A stretch of DNA of 33,392 bases from Chloroflexota bacterium (GTDB taxonomy: Bacteria; Chloroflexota; Dormibacteria; Dormibacterales; Dormibacteraceae): contig VBEK01000156.1 of assembly GCA_005889135.1 (NCBI GenBank), positions 1-33,392 of the forward strand, written 5' to 3'. The position numbers and the translations under genes are program-made. The notes under the pieces are model-generated. The model saw only the letters and a list, made by a program, of their open reading frames with translations, was not told the origin of the DNA and made no database searches. Positions 21,769-30,675 of the stretch are shown here, piece after piece; position 1 is the stretch's first letter, and every line of letters starts with the position of its first letter.

Positions 21769-23185
21769 GGGGCAGGTCTTGGATCCTGAACAACGGCGAG
21801 TAAGGAATCCGCGCCTCGCGGATGTTCTCCTCGCCACCTTCGCCCCGGTCGAGCACGACGACGAGATGGATGACGTCAAGCTCGGCCGCCCTCAGCGCCT
21901 CGATCGATCGCAGAGAGTCACCGCCCGTCGTGACCACGTCCTCGATCACGGTGACGCGCTCGCCGGCATGGAACCGTCCTTCGAGCTGCTTGGCGGTGCC
22001 GTAGCCCTTCGGCTCCTTGCGCACGAGCACGAGCGGCAGGCCAGTCTCGAGCGACACCGCGCCGCCGAGGAGCACGGCGCCGAGCTCGGGCGCCGCGAGC
22101 CGCTGCGTCTCCGCGGGCACGAGCCTGGCCAGCTCCGCGCCGATCCGCTTCAGGAGCGCGGGATCGGTCTCGAAGAGGAACTTGTCGAAGTATCGGTTCG
22201 AGCGCCGGCCCGAACGGAGGACGAAGTCGCCCTTCAGGTACGAGGCCGCGCGCGGGCAGCGCGTCCGAAACCGGCACCCCGATGGGGGGTTCACGGGCGA
22301 CGCCACGTCGCCCTGGAGGATCAGCCGCTTCCGCTGCAGCTCCACCTTGGGGTCGGGGATCGGGATCGCCGAGAGCAGCGAGCCCGTGTACGGGTGCCGT
22401 GGCCGCCGGTACAGCTGCTGCCCCGGCGCCACCTCCATGATCTTGCCCAGGTACATCACCGCCACGCGGTTGGAGATGTGCTTCACGACCGAGAGGTCGT
22501 GGGCGATGAAGAGGTAGGTCAGCTTGAACTTGGACTGCAGGTTCTCGAGCAGGTTGATGATCTGCGCCTGGATCGAGACGTCGAGGGCGGAGATGGGCTC
22601 GTCGCAGACGATGAACGTCGGCTCGACCGCGAGCGCGCGCGCGATGCCGATGCGCTGGCGCTGGCCGCCGGAGAACTCGTGTGGGTAGCGGTCCGCGAAT
22701 CGCGGGTTCATGCCCACCACGCGCAGCAGCTCGCGGATGCGGTCCTGCCGCTCCTTGCCCTTGGCCAGCCCGTGCACGTCGATGGGCTCGCCGATGATGT
22801 CGCCGACCGTCTGCCTGGGGTCGAGGGACGCGTACGGGTCCTGGAAGATCATCGCCATCTCCCGCCGCAGCGCGCGCAGGTGCTCGCCCCGGATGCTGGT
22901 GATGTCCTCGCCCTTGAAATGGACCGTCCCGCCCGTCGGCTTGAGCAATCTGATGGCGGCCCGCCCCAACGTCGACTTGCCGCAGCCCGACTCGCCGACG
23001 AGCCCGAGGGTCTCCCCGGCCCGGATCTCGAGGTCGACGCCGTCGACCGCGTGGACGTGGCCGACCGTCCGCTGCATCACCCCCGACGCCACCGGGAACC
23101 AGACCTTTAGGTCGCTGACCGTGAGGAGCGGGTCGTTTGCCGTCCAGGCCATGGTCAGGTGTTTGGCGGTCGCCGCCTCAGGCAC
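21761..23185 (-). CDS. OppF-like peptide ABC ATPase fused in frame to orotate phosphoribosyltransferase
   Basis: One uninterrupted 474-residue frame with two unrelated parts. Residues 1 to about 307 are an OppF/DppF ATPase: Walker [11 protein letters not shown]-loop [12 protein letters not shown], signature [15 protein letters not shown], Walker [13 protein letters not shown], and the C-terminal [10 protein letters not shown]. There it passes directly into [20 protein letters not shown], the N-terminal part of PyrE, ending with the PRPP motif [12 protein letters not shown] and LPLD. About 15 residues of a normal PyrE start and the last ~25-40 residues of a normal OppF are missing. GTG at 23185 overlaps the OppD stop; ATG 23152 is an alternative. 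It may be a genuine fusion, a recent deletion or an assembly chimera. Dihydroorotase downstream supports the PyrE identity. Confidence 0.88.
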   Translation of the reverse strand: MPEAATAKHLTMAWTANDPLLTVSDLKVWFPVASGVMQRTVGHVHAVDGVDLEIRAGETLGLVGESGCGKSTLGRAAIRLLKPTGGTVHFKGEDITSIRGEHLRALRREMAMIFQDPYASLDPRQTVGDIIGEPIDVHGLAKGKERQDRIRELLRVVGMNPRFADRYPHEFSGGQRQRIGIARALAVEPTFIVCDEPISALDVSIQAQIINLLENLQSKFKLTYLFIAHDLSVVKHISNRVAVMYLGKIMEVAPGQQLYRRPRHPYTGSLLSAIPIPDPKVELQRKRLILQGDVASPVNPPSGCRFRTRCPRAASYLKGDFVLRSGRRSNRYFDKFLFETDPALLKRIGAELARLVPAETQRLAAPELGAVLLGGAVSLETGLPLVLVRKEPKGYGTAKQLEGRFHAGERVTVIEDVVTTGGDSLRSIEALRAAELDVIHLVVVLDRGEGGEENIREARIPYSPLFRIQDLPLD

Positions 23186-24167
23186 CCTTGAGCTCCGTCC
23201 CCGACTGCGTCACCCAGCACGCGGACCGCTGCGTGTCCCCGACCTGGAGGAGCGCGGGCGTGTCGCGGGAGCATCGGTCCACCTTGAACACGCACCGCGG
23301 GTGGAATGAGCAGCCTGCGGGCAGATCGACGAGGTTCGGGGGCAGCCCCTCGATCGGCTTCAACGGCTCGTGGCGCTCGGCGTCGAGTCGCGGGATGGAG
23401 CGCAGCAGTGACCATGTGTACGGGTGCTTGGGGTTGGCGAAGACGTCGGTCGTCGGGCCGGCCTCGACGATCTTGCCTGCGTACATCACGATCAGCCGCT
23501 GGCACATGCCTGCGACCACGCCGAGGTTGTGCGTGATCAGGATCGTCGCGGTGCCGAACTCGCGATTGACGTCACGCAGCAGGTCCAGGATCTGCGCCTG
23601 GATCGTGACGTCGAGCGCGGTGGTCGGCTCGTCCGCGATCAAGACCTCGGGCGTCGTGGTCAGGCCCATGGCGATCATGGCGCGCTGGCGCATGCCGCCT
23701 GAGAACTGGTGCGGATAGTCTTTCGCCCGCGCGGCCGCGGACGGGATGCCGACGCGGGCCAGCATGGTGACGGCGCTGGACAGCGCCTTCTTCGCATCCC
23801 AGCCGCCGTGCAGGCGCGTCGGCTCGCCGACCTGCCACCCTACCCGGTAGACCGGGTTCAGCGAAGTCATCGGGTCCTGGAAGATCATCGCGATCTCCTT
23901 GCCCCGGACCTCGCGCATCTCGTACTCGCTGACGCGCGTGAGGTCCTGGCCTTTGAACATCACCTTGCCCCCGACGATGCGGCCCGGTCGCTGCAGCCGC
24001 ATGATGCTCAGCGCCGTCACCGACTTGCCGCAGCCGGACTCGCCGACGATGCCCAGCGTCTCCCCGGCATGGAGCTCGAACGACACGCCGTCGACGGCCT
24101 TGACCATCCCTTCCTTGGTCGAGAAGACCGTGTGCAGGTCACTGACCTCGAGCAGCGGCTGGGTCAA
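23178..24167 (-). CDS. Peptide/oligopeptide ABC transporter ATP-binding protein (OppD/DppD)
   Basis: A 329-residue ATPase with Walker [11 protein letters not shown]-loop [14 protein letters not shown], signature [15 protein letters not shown], Walker [15 protein letters not shown] and the His-loop [10 protein letters not shown]. The C-terminal oligopeptide-transporter domain keeps four cysteines ([14 protein letters not shown]), the pattern known to bind an Fe-S cluster in some OppD/DppD proteins. TTG at 24167 is the start, 11 bases after the OppC stop. It would pair with the OppF part of the next gene to power import by the two permeases upstream. Confidence 0.92.
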   Translation of the reverse strand: MTQPLLEVSDLHTVFSTKEGMVKAVDGVSFELHAGETLGIVGESGCGKSVTALSIMRLQRPGRIVGGKVMFKGQDLTRVSEYEMREVRGKEIAMIFQDPMTSLNPVYRVGWQVGEPTRLHGGWDAKKALSSAVTMLARVGIPSAAARAKDYPHQFSGGMRQRAMIAMGLTTTPEVLIADEPTTALDVTIQAQILDLLRDVNREFGTATILITHNLGVVAGMCQRLIVMYAGKIVEAGPTTDVFANPKHPYTWSLLRSIPRLDAERHEPLKPIEGLPPNLVDLPAGCSFHPRCVFKVDRCSRDTPALLQVGDTQRSACWVTQSGTELKGA

Positions 24168-24177
24168 CGCAGAAGGC

Positions 24178-25107
24178 CTAGGACTTCAGTCTCGGGTCGA
24201 AGGCGTCGCGGACTGCGTTGCCGAAGATGTTCGAGGCGAGCACCGTGATGAAGATCGTGATGCCGGGGAACGCGACCAGGGATCCGGAGCGGAAGAAGTA
24301 GCTCTGAGCGTTGGTCAGCATGTTGCCCCAGCTCGGCGTCGGCGGCTGGATGCCGAGGCCCAGGAAGTCCAGTGCGGCCTCCACGAGGATGATCTGCCCG
24401 ACTCCGAGGCTGGCGGCGACGATGAGCACCGGCAGCACGTTGGGCAGCAGGTGGCGGAGCATCAGTCGCGAGTCCCGCGCGCCGATCGACCTGGTGGCGA
24501 GGATGAAGTCCCGCTGCTTCACCGACAACACCTCGCCGCGCACCAGACGGGCGACGCTGCCCCACCCCACCGAGGCCACGATCGCGGCCAGGGTGATGGC
24601 GTTGGGCCGGATCAGGATCGACATCAGGATGAACAGGAAGATCGCGGGGATGGCGAGCACCATGTCGACAAAGCGCATCAGCACGTCGTCGAGCCAGCCG
24701 CCGTAGTAGCCCGCCATCATGCCGACCGCGGTGCCGACGGTCAGCGACATGGCCACGGTGAGGAACGCGACGCCCAGCGACACCCGCGCGCCCCAGATCA
24801 GCCGGGTCAGGGTGTCGCGGCCGAGCTCGTCCGCGCCCAGCAGATGCCCGCCGGCCCCGGGGCGCGCGAACGTCGAGTCGAGGTCGATCGTCTGCGGCTG
24901 GGCGTGGGTGAGCACCGCGGAGAGGAGCGGCGCCATGACGGCGACGAGGGCGAGGACCACGATCAGAAGGCCCGCAGCGACGCCGAGCCGGTTGCCGCGC
25001 AGCCGCTCCCAGGACTCGTTCCAGTAGCTCTGAGCGGGACGCGCGGCGCCGGTCTCGATCCCGGCGGCCGGCATCTCCAGCTCGGCGACGCGGCTCGGCC
25101 CGATCAT
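24178..25107 (-). CDS. Peptide ABC transporter permease (OppC/DppC)
   Basis: A 309-residue permease. An N-terminal cytoplasmic stretch (YWNESWERLRGNRLG) precedes the first membrane helix, as in OppC. Then come the HLLGADELGRDTLTRLIWGARVSL loop region, about five more helices and a cytoplasmic EAA-type coupling loop (IGARDSRLMLRHLLPNVLPVLI). The ATG at 25107 overlaps the OppB stop as ATGA, so the permeases are co-translated. Works as a heterodimer with OppB. Peptide specificity cannot be read from sequence. Confidence 0.92.
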   Translation of the reverse strand: MIGPSRVAELEMPAAGIETGAARPAQSYWNESWERLRGNRLGVAAGLLIVVLALVAVMAPLLSAVLTHAQPQTIDLDSTFARPGAGGHLLGADELGRDTLTRLIWGARVSLGVAFLTVAMSLTVGTAVGMMAGYYGGWLDDVLMRFVDMVLAIPAIFLFILMSILIRPNAITLAAIVASVGWGSVARLVRGEVLSVKQRDFILATRSIGARDSRLMLRHLLPNVLPVLIVAASLGVGQIILVEAALDFLGLGIQPPTPSWGNMLTNAQSYFFRSGSLVAFPGITIFITVLASNIFGNAVRDAFDPRLKS

Positions 25108-26075
25108 CCGTACCTGATCCGTGGGTCGAGCACCCCATACAGGAGGTCGGCGAGGAGGTTGCCGGCGATGACGAGCAAGGTGGCGAAGAAGGTGACCCCC
25201 ATGACCGTCGTGTAGTCGTACTGCAGCGCCCGTTCGAAGGCGAGCTTGCCGATGCCCGGCCAGCCGAACACGACCTCGACGACCAGGCCGCCGCTGACCA
25301 GGCCGGGCAACTCGAGACCGATCAGTGTGATCAGCGGGATGAGGGCGTTGCGCAGGCCGTGGAGATAGACGACGCGGCGCTCGCTCATACCCTTGGCGCG
25401 CGCCGTGCGTATGTAATCCTGGGACAGGACCTCGAGCATGCTCGAGCGGATGAACCTCGACCAGGTCGACGTGTAGAAGAAGGAGAGCACGGTCGCGGGC
25501 AGGATGAGGTGCTGGACGCGGTCGAGGAGGTCGCCGCCCTGGAAGGCGCTGAAGGCGCCGCTCGAGGGCAGCCATGGCAATCCGTGCTGCTCGAGCGTGA
25601 CCGAGAAGATGAGGATGAGCATCAGGCCCATCCAGAACTGGGGCACAGCAAACCCAGCGACCGAGACCACGGTCAGCCCGTGGTCGGCCTTGCTGCCGCG
25701 CCGCAGGGCGCCGATCACGCCCAGCGGGACGGCCACGAGCACGCCGATCACGATCGCCGTGGCGGTGAGCTCGAGGGTGTTTGGAAGGCGCTCGAAGATG
25801 TGGTCCGTGACCCGGCTGCCGTCGATCATGGAGCGGCCGAAGTCGCCGTGGATGACGTTCCAGAGCCATGTCGCGTACCAGACCTGCGGCGGCTCATCCA
25901 GGCCGAGCTGGGTCCTCAGCCGGGCGATGTCCTCAGGCCGCAGCGCCGGATTGAGGTCGATGCCCGGCACGTAGCTGCCGCTGGTGGTCTTCATGAGGGC
26001 GAGCGTGATCGCGGTCACGCCCAGGACCACGATCAGAGAGGCCAGGAACCGCCGGGCGACGTACTTGGCGAGCAT
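25104..26075 (-). CDS. Peptide ABC transporter permease (OppB/DppB)
   Basis: A 323-residue permease beginning MLAKYVARRFLASLIVVLGV, the typical OppB opening helix, with FGRSMIDGSRVTDHIFERLPNTLEL before the core and a coupling loop (ARAKGMSERRVVYLHGLRNALIPLI). The C-terminal GVLDPRIRYG is the family end motif. It starts 54 bases after the stop of the binding-protein gene; that short gap contains no clear terminator, so all transporter genes are probably on one message. Confidence 0.93.
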   Translation of the reverse strand: MLAKYVARRFLASLIVVLGVTAITLALMKTTSGSYVPGIDLNPALRPEDIARLRTQLGLDEPPQVWYATWLWNVIHGDFGRSMIDGSRVTDHIFERLPNTLELTATAIVIGVLVAVPLGVIGALRRGSKADHGLTVVSVAGFAVPQFWMGLMLILIFSVTLEQHGLPWLPSSGAFSAFQGGDLLDRVQHLILPATVLSFFYTSTWSRFIRSSMLEVLSQDYIRTARAKGMSERRVVYLHGLRNALIPLITLIGLELPGLVSGGLVVEVVFGWPGIGKLAFERALQYDYTTVMGVTFFATLLVIAGNLLADLLYGVLDPRIRYG

Positions 26076-26129
26076 CTGCCCTTACGTATTTAAACCCGGC
26101 GGTCCTTGGTATTCCTCTCCGTCTTCAAA

Positions 26130-27860
26130 TCACTTGCCGTCGGTGACCCAGACAGTGTGGGCCCAGGGGCGGTTGCCGAACTGGTTGAACGATCCGAAGT
26201 CGGTGCCCTGGACGCGCTTGTTCCAGCCGTAGATGCCGGTGTTGAACAGCACGACCGGCGACGGCACCTCCTCGGACATGATGTCCTGGAACTGCTCATA
26301 CAGCTGCTTGCGCTTGGCCTTGTCGAGCGTGCCCAGAGCCTGGTCGAGGATGGAGTCGACCTGGTCGTTCTTGAAGTCGGCGCCGTTGAAGCCGCCAGGC
26401 ACGGCGTTCCGCGAGTGGTAGAGCGGGGCCTCGTCGGGGTCGTTGGACCAGTTGAAGCCCACCAGGAACACGTCGAACGTGCGGATGTTGACGATCTGGC
26501 TCACGAGCTGCGGGAACTGGATCAGGGACGGCGTCGCTTCGACGCCGATGTCCTTCCACGACTGCTGCATGACCTGGAGCATCGACTCGCGCTGCTTGTT
26601 GCCCGCGTTGGTGATCATGTCGAACTTGAGCTTGAGGCCGCCCTTGGCCCGGATCCCGTCCGCTCCCTTGGCCCAGCCGGCGCCGTCGAGCAGCGACTCG
26701 GCCTTCGCCTTGTCGAAGGTGTAGAGGATCTTCGGCTTGTCCTTGTACGCCCACGAGGTCGGCGGCTCGACAGAGTTGGCGACCTTGCCGTGACCGAAGA
26801 ACACAGCGTCGACGATCTGCTTGCGGTTCAACGCGAACAGCAGCGCCTGGCGCACGGCTTTGTCGCCGAACAGCTTGCCCGCCTTGGTGTCGGGGTTCAG
26901 GTTGTACGCGTAGAAGGTGAACGTAGGCACCGGGAACTCGGTCGTCGTCACCGACTCGGTGGTCTTCAGGTTGTCGAACTGCCCTGGGTCGACGGGACCG
27001 ATGTCCAGTTCGCCGGTCTTGAGCTGGTTGGTGAGGGCGACCGAGTCTGGCAGCACCTTCACGATCCACTGGTCGAGATAGGGCGCTCCGCCCCAGTAGC
27101 TGTCGTTGCGCTCCAGCGTGACCTGCTGCCCCTTGTCCCAGCTCTTGAACTTGAAGGGGCCGTTGACCACCGTCGGGCCGCTGTTGAATTCGGCCGAGTT
27201 CAAGGCTTTGCCGTCGAGGTTGCCGAGTACGTGCTTGGGCAGGATGCCGTACAGACCGTGGCTCGCCAGGAACGGAGCGTAGACCTGCGTCGTTTTGACG
27301 ACCACGGTCTTCGGGTCGGGGGTATCGATGCTGGCGATGTACTTGGAGAGGTCGCCGCGCCGCGGCGAGGCGAAGTCCTTGTACTGAGGGTCATAGGCCA
27401 ACGCGTAGGTGAACTTGACGTCGTCGGCGGTGATCGCCTGACCGTCCGACCACTTCAGGTTGTCGCGCAGCTTGAACGTGTATGTCAGGCCGTCGCTCGA
27501 AGGCTTGGGCACATCCTGGGCAATGGCGCCGATCAGGTCGCCGTTCTTCTTCTGGTTCAAGAGGCCATCGAACATGAGCCCGATGACCTGGTTAGACGCG
27601 GTGTCGCTGCTTAACATCGAGTTGAGGGTTCGGATGTCCGTGATGTTGCCTTCGACCACGTGGCCGCCCTTCTTCGGGGTGGCGCTCTGGGTCCCTCCAC
27701 CGCCAGCGCAAGCCTCGAGGAACTCGACGCCGCCGGCCAGGAAGGCCACGTAGGCGGCCGCCCCACCGGTTCGCTTCAGGAAGTCGCGGCGGGACCACTG
27801 CTCCAGGAAATGTTCGAAACGTTCGAACCCCGAGTCACCGGCATCCTCGTCTCGGCTCAT
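26130..27860 (-). CDS. Peptide-binding protein (SBP family 5), Tat-type lipoprotein
   Basis: A 576-residue extracytoplasmic solute-binding protein. The N-terminus has a twin-arginine motif (WSRRDFLKR), a hydrophobic stretch and a lipobox-like FLEAC, so it is probably exported folded by Tat and lipid-anchored. Family 5 signatures include LKWSDGQAITADDVKFTY, GPFKFKSWDKGQQVTLERNDSYWGG and AVRQALLFALNRKQIVD. It delivers peptides (possibly nickel or sugars, as in some relatives) to the OppBC permease. The gene is the first of the operon, with a strong promoter and a GGAGGT ribosome-binding site, one of the few clear ones in the window. Confidence 0.93.
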   Translation of the reverse strand: MSRDEDAGDSGFERFEHFLEQWSRRDFLKRTGGAAAYVAFLAGGVEFLEACAGGGGTQSATPKKGGHVVEGNITDIRTLNSMLSSDTASNQVIGLMFDGLLNQKKNGDLIGAIAQDVPKPSSDGLTYTFKLRDNLKWSDGQAITADDVKFTYALAYDPQYKDFASPRRGDLSKYIASIDTPDPKTVVVKTTQVYAPFLASHGLYGILPKHVLGNLDGKALNSAEFNSGPTVVNGPFKFKSWDKGQQVTLERNDSYWGGAPYLDQWIVKVLPDSVALTNQLKTGELDIGPVDPGQFDNLKTTESVTTTEFPVPTFTFYAYNLNPDTKAGKLFGDKAVRQALLFALNRKQIVDAVFFGHGKVANSVEPPTSWAYKDKPKILYTFDKAKAESLLDGAGWAKGADGIRAKGGLKLKFDMITNAGNKQRESMLQVMQQSWKDIGVEATPSLIQFPQLVSQIVNIRTFDVFLVGFNWSNDPDEAPLYHSRNAVPGGFNGADFKNDQVDSILDQALGTLDKAKRKQLYEQFQDIMSEEVPSPVVLFNTGIYGWNKRVQGTDFGSFNQFGNRPWAHTVWVTDGK

Positions 27861-27865
27861 CTTTG

Positions 27866-27871
27866 ACCTCC
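27866..27871 (-). promoter_or_regulatory. Strong ribosome-binding site of the SBP gene
   Basis: On the minus strand GGAGGT lies five bases before the ATG at 27860. It is notable because most other genes in the window start without a visible Shine-Dalgarno sequence. Confidence 0.75.
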
Positions 27872-27916
27872 AAAGGCGCGCCCTTGTGCAGCCGGGCGCC
27901 GCAAATCCCCAGGATG

Positions 27917-27944
27917 ATTATGAAGAGTTGTGTCAATTGGTCAA
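27917..27944 (-). promoter_or_regulatory. Sigma70-type promoter of the peptide transporter operon
   Basis: On the minus strand TTGACC (27944-27939), a 16-bp spacer and CATAAT (27922-27917) form a near-consensus promoter in a locally AT-rich stretch. Transcription would start near 27910, giving a leader of about 50 bases before the SBP start codon. TTGACA also occurs four bases after TTGACC begins its spacer, an alternative -35. Confidence 0.55.
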
Positions 27945-27946
27945 AA

Positions 27947-28261
27947 ATGAACTCGTTTTTGGCAGCGAAAGTTGTGATAGGCGTCGCCCGCATCGTCCTT
28001 CACGTCCCTGAGTCCGGATCGCTGAAATCCAAGCGCCAGGTGGTCAGCGGGCTGCTCCGCAGGCTTCGCCAGGAGCTCAAGGTCGCGGCGGCCGAGGTCG
28101 GGGAGCTCGACCGGTGGCAGCTGGCCGAGATCGCGATCGTGACCGTCAGCGGCGACGGCCGGCAGGCGGACCGCGTCCTGGCGGCGGCCCTGGCGTTCGT
28201 CGAGGCGCACGCGGACGGCGCCCAGGTCACCGACGTGTCCACTGAGCTGCTACCCCTGTGA
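27947..28261 (+). CDS. DUF503 (YlxP-like) family protein
   Basis: A protein of up to 104 residues. Its core, VVIGVARIVLHVPESGSLKSKRQVVSGLLRRLRQEL followed by AEVGELDRWQLAEIAIVTVSGD, matches the DUF503/YlxP family, a small protein often encoded near ribosome-maturation and nucleotide-processing genes. Its biochemical role is not established. ATG at 27947 is the listed start; GTG at 27974 gives 95 residues, closer to the family's usual length and first residues. The stop overlaps the helicase GTG by four bases, so the two proteins are coupled, which suggests a shared role in RNA metabolism. Confidence 0.82.
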   Translation: MNSFLAAKVVIGVARIVLHVPESGSLKSKRQVVSGLLRRLRQELKVAAAEVGELDRWQLAEIAIVTVSGDGRQADRVLAAALAFVEAHADGAQVTDVSTELLPL

Positions 28262-30663
28262 AGACGGCCGAAACCCTCCTGGATGAGTTTCAAGCCACTC
28301 TGCCCTTCCCGCTTGACGCCTTTCAGCGCGAGGCGATCGAGAAGCTCGACCACGGACGCGGCGGCGTGCTGGTCAGCGCGCCCACGTCGAGCGGCAAGAC
28401 TGTCGTCGCCGAGTACGCCATCTTCCGTGCCCTGCGCGAGGGCGCGAAGGTCCTCTACACCACGCCGCTCAAGGCCCTGAGCAACCAGAAGTACCACGAC
28501 TTCGTCCGCGAGCACGGCGAGCGCGCGGTCGGGCTCGTCACGGGGGAGAACACCATCAACGACGGCGCCCCCATCGTGGTCATGACGACCGAGATCCTGC
28601 GCAACCTCATCTACGAGGACCCGGGCCGGCTCGACCTGGTGCGCTACGTCGTCCTGGACGAGGTGCACTACATCGACGACTTCCCCCGCGGCTCGGTCTG
28701 GGAGGAGATCGTCATCCAGGCGCCGTCGACCATCAAGCTGGTCGGCCTCTCCGCCACCATCGGCAACTACCGCGAGATCGCGGACTGGATGGCGGAGAAC
28801 CGCGGCGGCATGGAGACCGTCTTCCACGACGTCCGCCCGGTCGAGCTGAAGATGTGGCTCGCCGTCAACAACCGCCTCTACCCGCTGTTCAAGGACGACG
28901 GCGGCATCGACCAGCGCACCTGGGCACGGGCGGCGCAGGAGGAGGAGGCCTCGTACCGCATCGGCGGCTACCGCGGCCTGCCGTCGAACGACCTCCTGCA
29001 CGTGATCGAGCAGCTGCGCGCGCTGGAGATGCTGCCCGCGATCTACTTCATCTTCTCCCGCCGCGGCTGTCGCGAGGCGCTGCAGCGGTGCGCGTACCAC
29101 GAGATCGACCTGACCACCTCCACCGAGAAGCAGGAGATCGATCGGGTCGCCGCCGAAAGGCTCCAGGGTCTGAAGGACCAGGACGAGGAGGCCCTGTTCC
29201 GGCGCATGGTCGACTCGCGCCTGCTGCGCCGCGGCCTGGCCGAGCACCACGCCGGCCTGCTGCCCTACCACAAGGAGATGGTCGAGGAGCTGTTCCAGCG
29301 CGGCCTCATCAAGGTCGTGTTTGCGACCGAGACCCTGTCCCTGGGCATCAACATGCCCGCGCGTGGCGTGGTGGTCTCCTCCTTCACCAAGTTCGACGGC
29401 GTCAACTTCTCGACCCTGACCACCGGCGAGCTGACGCAGCTGATGGGTCGCGCCGGCAGGCGCGGCATCGACGTCATCGGTCATGGGGTGATCCTCAAGG
29501 AGGCCGACGTCGAGGTCGGGACGATCTACGAGGTGGCGATGGGGCCGACGCTCGTCGTCGAGTCGAAGTTCCTGCCCAGCTACAACATGGCCCTCAACCT
29601 GCTGCGCGTCTACACGCCGGCGGAGGCTGAGGCCCTGATGCAGCGCTCGTTCGGGCAGTTCCAGAAGCGGCTCGCGGCGGGCGAGGTGGAGACGCGCTTT
29701 GCCAACGTCCGCGACCAGCTGGACGACCGACGCCGGATGTGGGATGGCGGCGAGGTCGCGATGGAGGACGTGGCCCAGTACTTCAAGCTCGAGGAGCGGC
29801 GGCGAGCGATCCGGATCGAGCTCAAGCGCCTGCGCCGCGAGGCCGGGGCCGAGAGGAGACATCGGAGAGGCCGGCAGTCGCGGGCGATGGGACACGCGGG
29901 CCGCCTCGCGCAGCGCCTGGAGGTGGAGGCCAAGGGCTTGCTCGAGCGCCAGCGCAAGCTCAAGGTCGTGCGCTCGCCGCGCTTCGGCGAGCTGCTGCAG
30001 AAGTACGGCGAGATCCGCGGCCTGCAGCAGGAGCTCGACCGCGGCCGGCACGAGGCCACGGGGCAGATGGACGAGTACCCGCGCAAGCTCCGGCGCCTGG
30101 AGAAGATCCTGGAGGAGACCGGCTTCCTCAAGAGCGACAAGCCGACCGACAAAGGCCTGTTCGCCGCGCGCGTGTACGGGGAGAACACGATCCTGGTCGC
30201 CGAGGCCGTCTCCCTGGGCTGGCTCGAGGGCCTGACCCCCGAGGAGCTCTGCGCCGTGATTGTGATGCTCGCCGCCGAGGACCGCGAGCGGCGCGGTGAC
30301 CGGGGCCAGCCGCGGACCGCGAGGCGCTACCCGACGCCCGCCATCGCGCAGACGGCGCGTCTTGTCCGCTCGCTCTACTTCCGGTTCGCCGACATGGAGC
30401 GGGATCTCGACGAGCCAAACCTGCGCACGCCTTCGCACGACTTCATCGACTTCGCCTACCGATGGTCGTCGGGCGAGCCGCTCGACAAGATCCCGCTGCC
30501 GCCGAACGTCGACATCGGCGACGCGATCAAGGCCATGAAGGCGCTGTACTCGCTGCTGCGCCAGCTGGAGTTCGCGCTGCGCCAGGCCAGGCTGCCGCTG
30601 CTCGAGGTGGTTTCGCGCGCGGTCGCGCTCGTGGAGCGGGACGTCATCAAGCGCACCTACTAG
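28258..30663 (+). CDS. DEAD/DEAH-box RNA helicase with DSHCT domain (HelY/Mtr4/Ski2-like)
   Basis: An 801-residue superfamily 2 helicase. Motifs in order: Q-type start FPLDAFQREAI, Walker A APTSSGKT, TTPLKALSNQK, DEVH box (LDEVHYIDD), motif III GLSATIGN, FATETLSLGINMPAR and motif VI QLMGRAGRRG. A coiled-coil-rich, basic region (about 500-620) follows, then a C-terminal DSHCT domain with VAEAVSLGWLEGLTPEELCAVI. This matches mycobacterial HelY and eukaryotic Mtr4/Ski2, which unwind structured RNA for decay. The GTG start overlaps the DUF503 stop. Palindromic array 3 begins 13 bases after its stop. Confidence 0.92.
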   Translation: MKTAETLLDEFQATLPFPLDAFQREAIEKLDHGRGGVLVSAPTSSGKTVVAEYAIFRALREGAKVLYTTPLKALSNQKYHDFVREHGERAVGLVTGENTINDGAPIVVMTTEILRNLIYEDPGRLDLVRYVVLDEVHYIDDFPRGSVWEEIVIQAPSTIKLVGLSATIGNYREIADWMAENRGGMETVFHDVRPVELKMWLAVNNRLYPLFKDDGGIDQRTWARAAQEEEASYRIGGYRGLPSNDLLHVIEQLRALEMLPAIYFIFSRRGCREALQRCAYHEIDLTTSTEKQEIDRVAAERLQGLKDQDEEALFRRMVDSRLLRRGLAEHHAGLLPYHKEMVEELFQRGLIKVVFATETLSLGINMPARGVVVSSFTKFDGVNFSTLTTGELTQLMGRAGRRGIDVIGHGVILKEADVEVGTIYEVAMGPTLVVESKFLPSYNMALNLLRVYTPAEAEALMQRSFGQFQKRLAAGEVETRFANVRDQLDDRRRMWDGGEVAMEDVAQYFKLEERRRAIRIELKRLRREAGAERRHRRGRQSRAMGHAGRLAQRLEVEAKGLLERQRKLKVVRSPRFGELLQKYGEIRGLQQELDRGRHEATGQMDEYPRKLRRLEKILEETGFLKSDKPTDKGLFAARVYGENTILVAEAVSLGWLEGLTPEELCAVIVMLAAEDRERRGDRGQPRTARRYPTPAIAQTARLVRSLYFRFADMERDLDEPNLRTPSHDFIDFAYRWSSGEPLDKIPLPPNVDIGDAIKAMKALYSLLRQLEFALRQARLPLLEVVSRAVALVERDVIKRTY

Positions 30664-30675
30664 GCCACAGGCGCC

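Noticed and set aside
21761-22262. Separate pyrE gene starting inside the OppF frame
   Set aside because: The frame is continuous with OppF and I see no ATG/GTG/TTG start with a ribosome-binding site at the junction that would restore a normal PyrE N-terminus.
26106-27614. Long open frames opposite real genes (also 14427-15782, 2361-3791 and 5941-7245)
   Set aside because: They are mirror frames of well-supported genes in GC-rich DNA, with Arg/Gly/Ala/Asp-rich low-complexity products and no recognisable domain.
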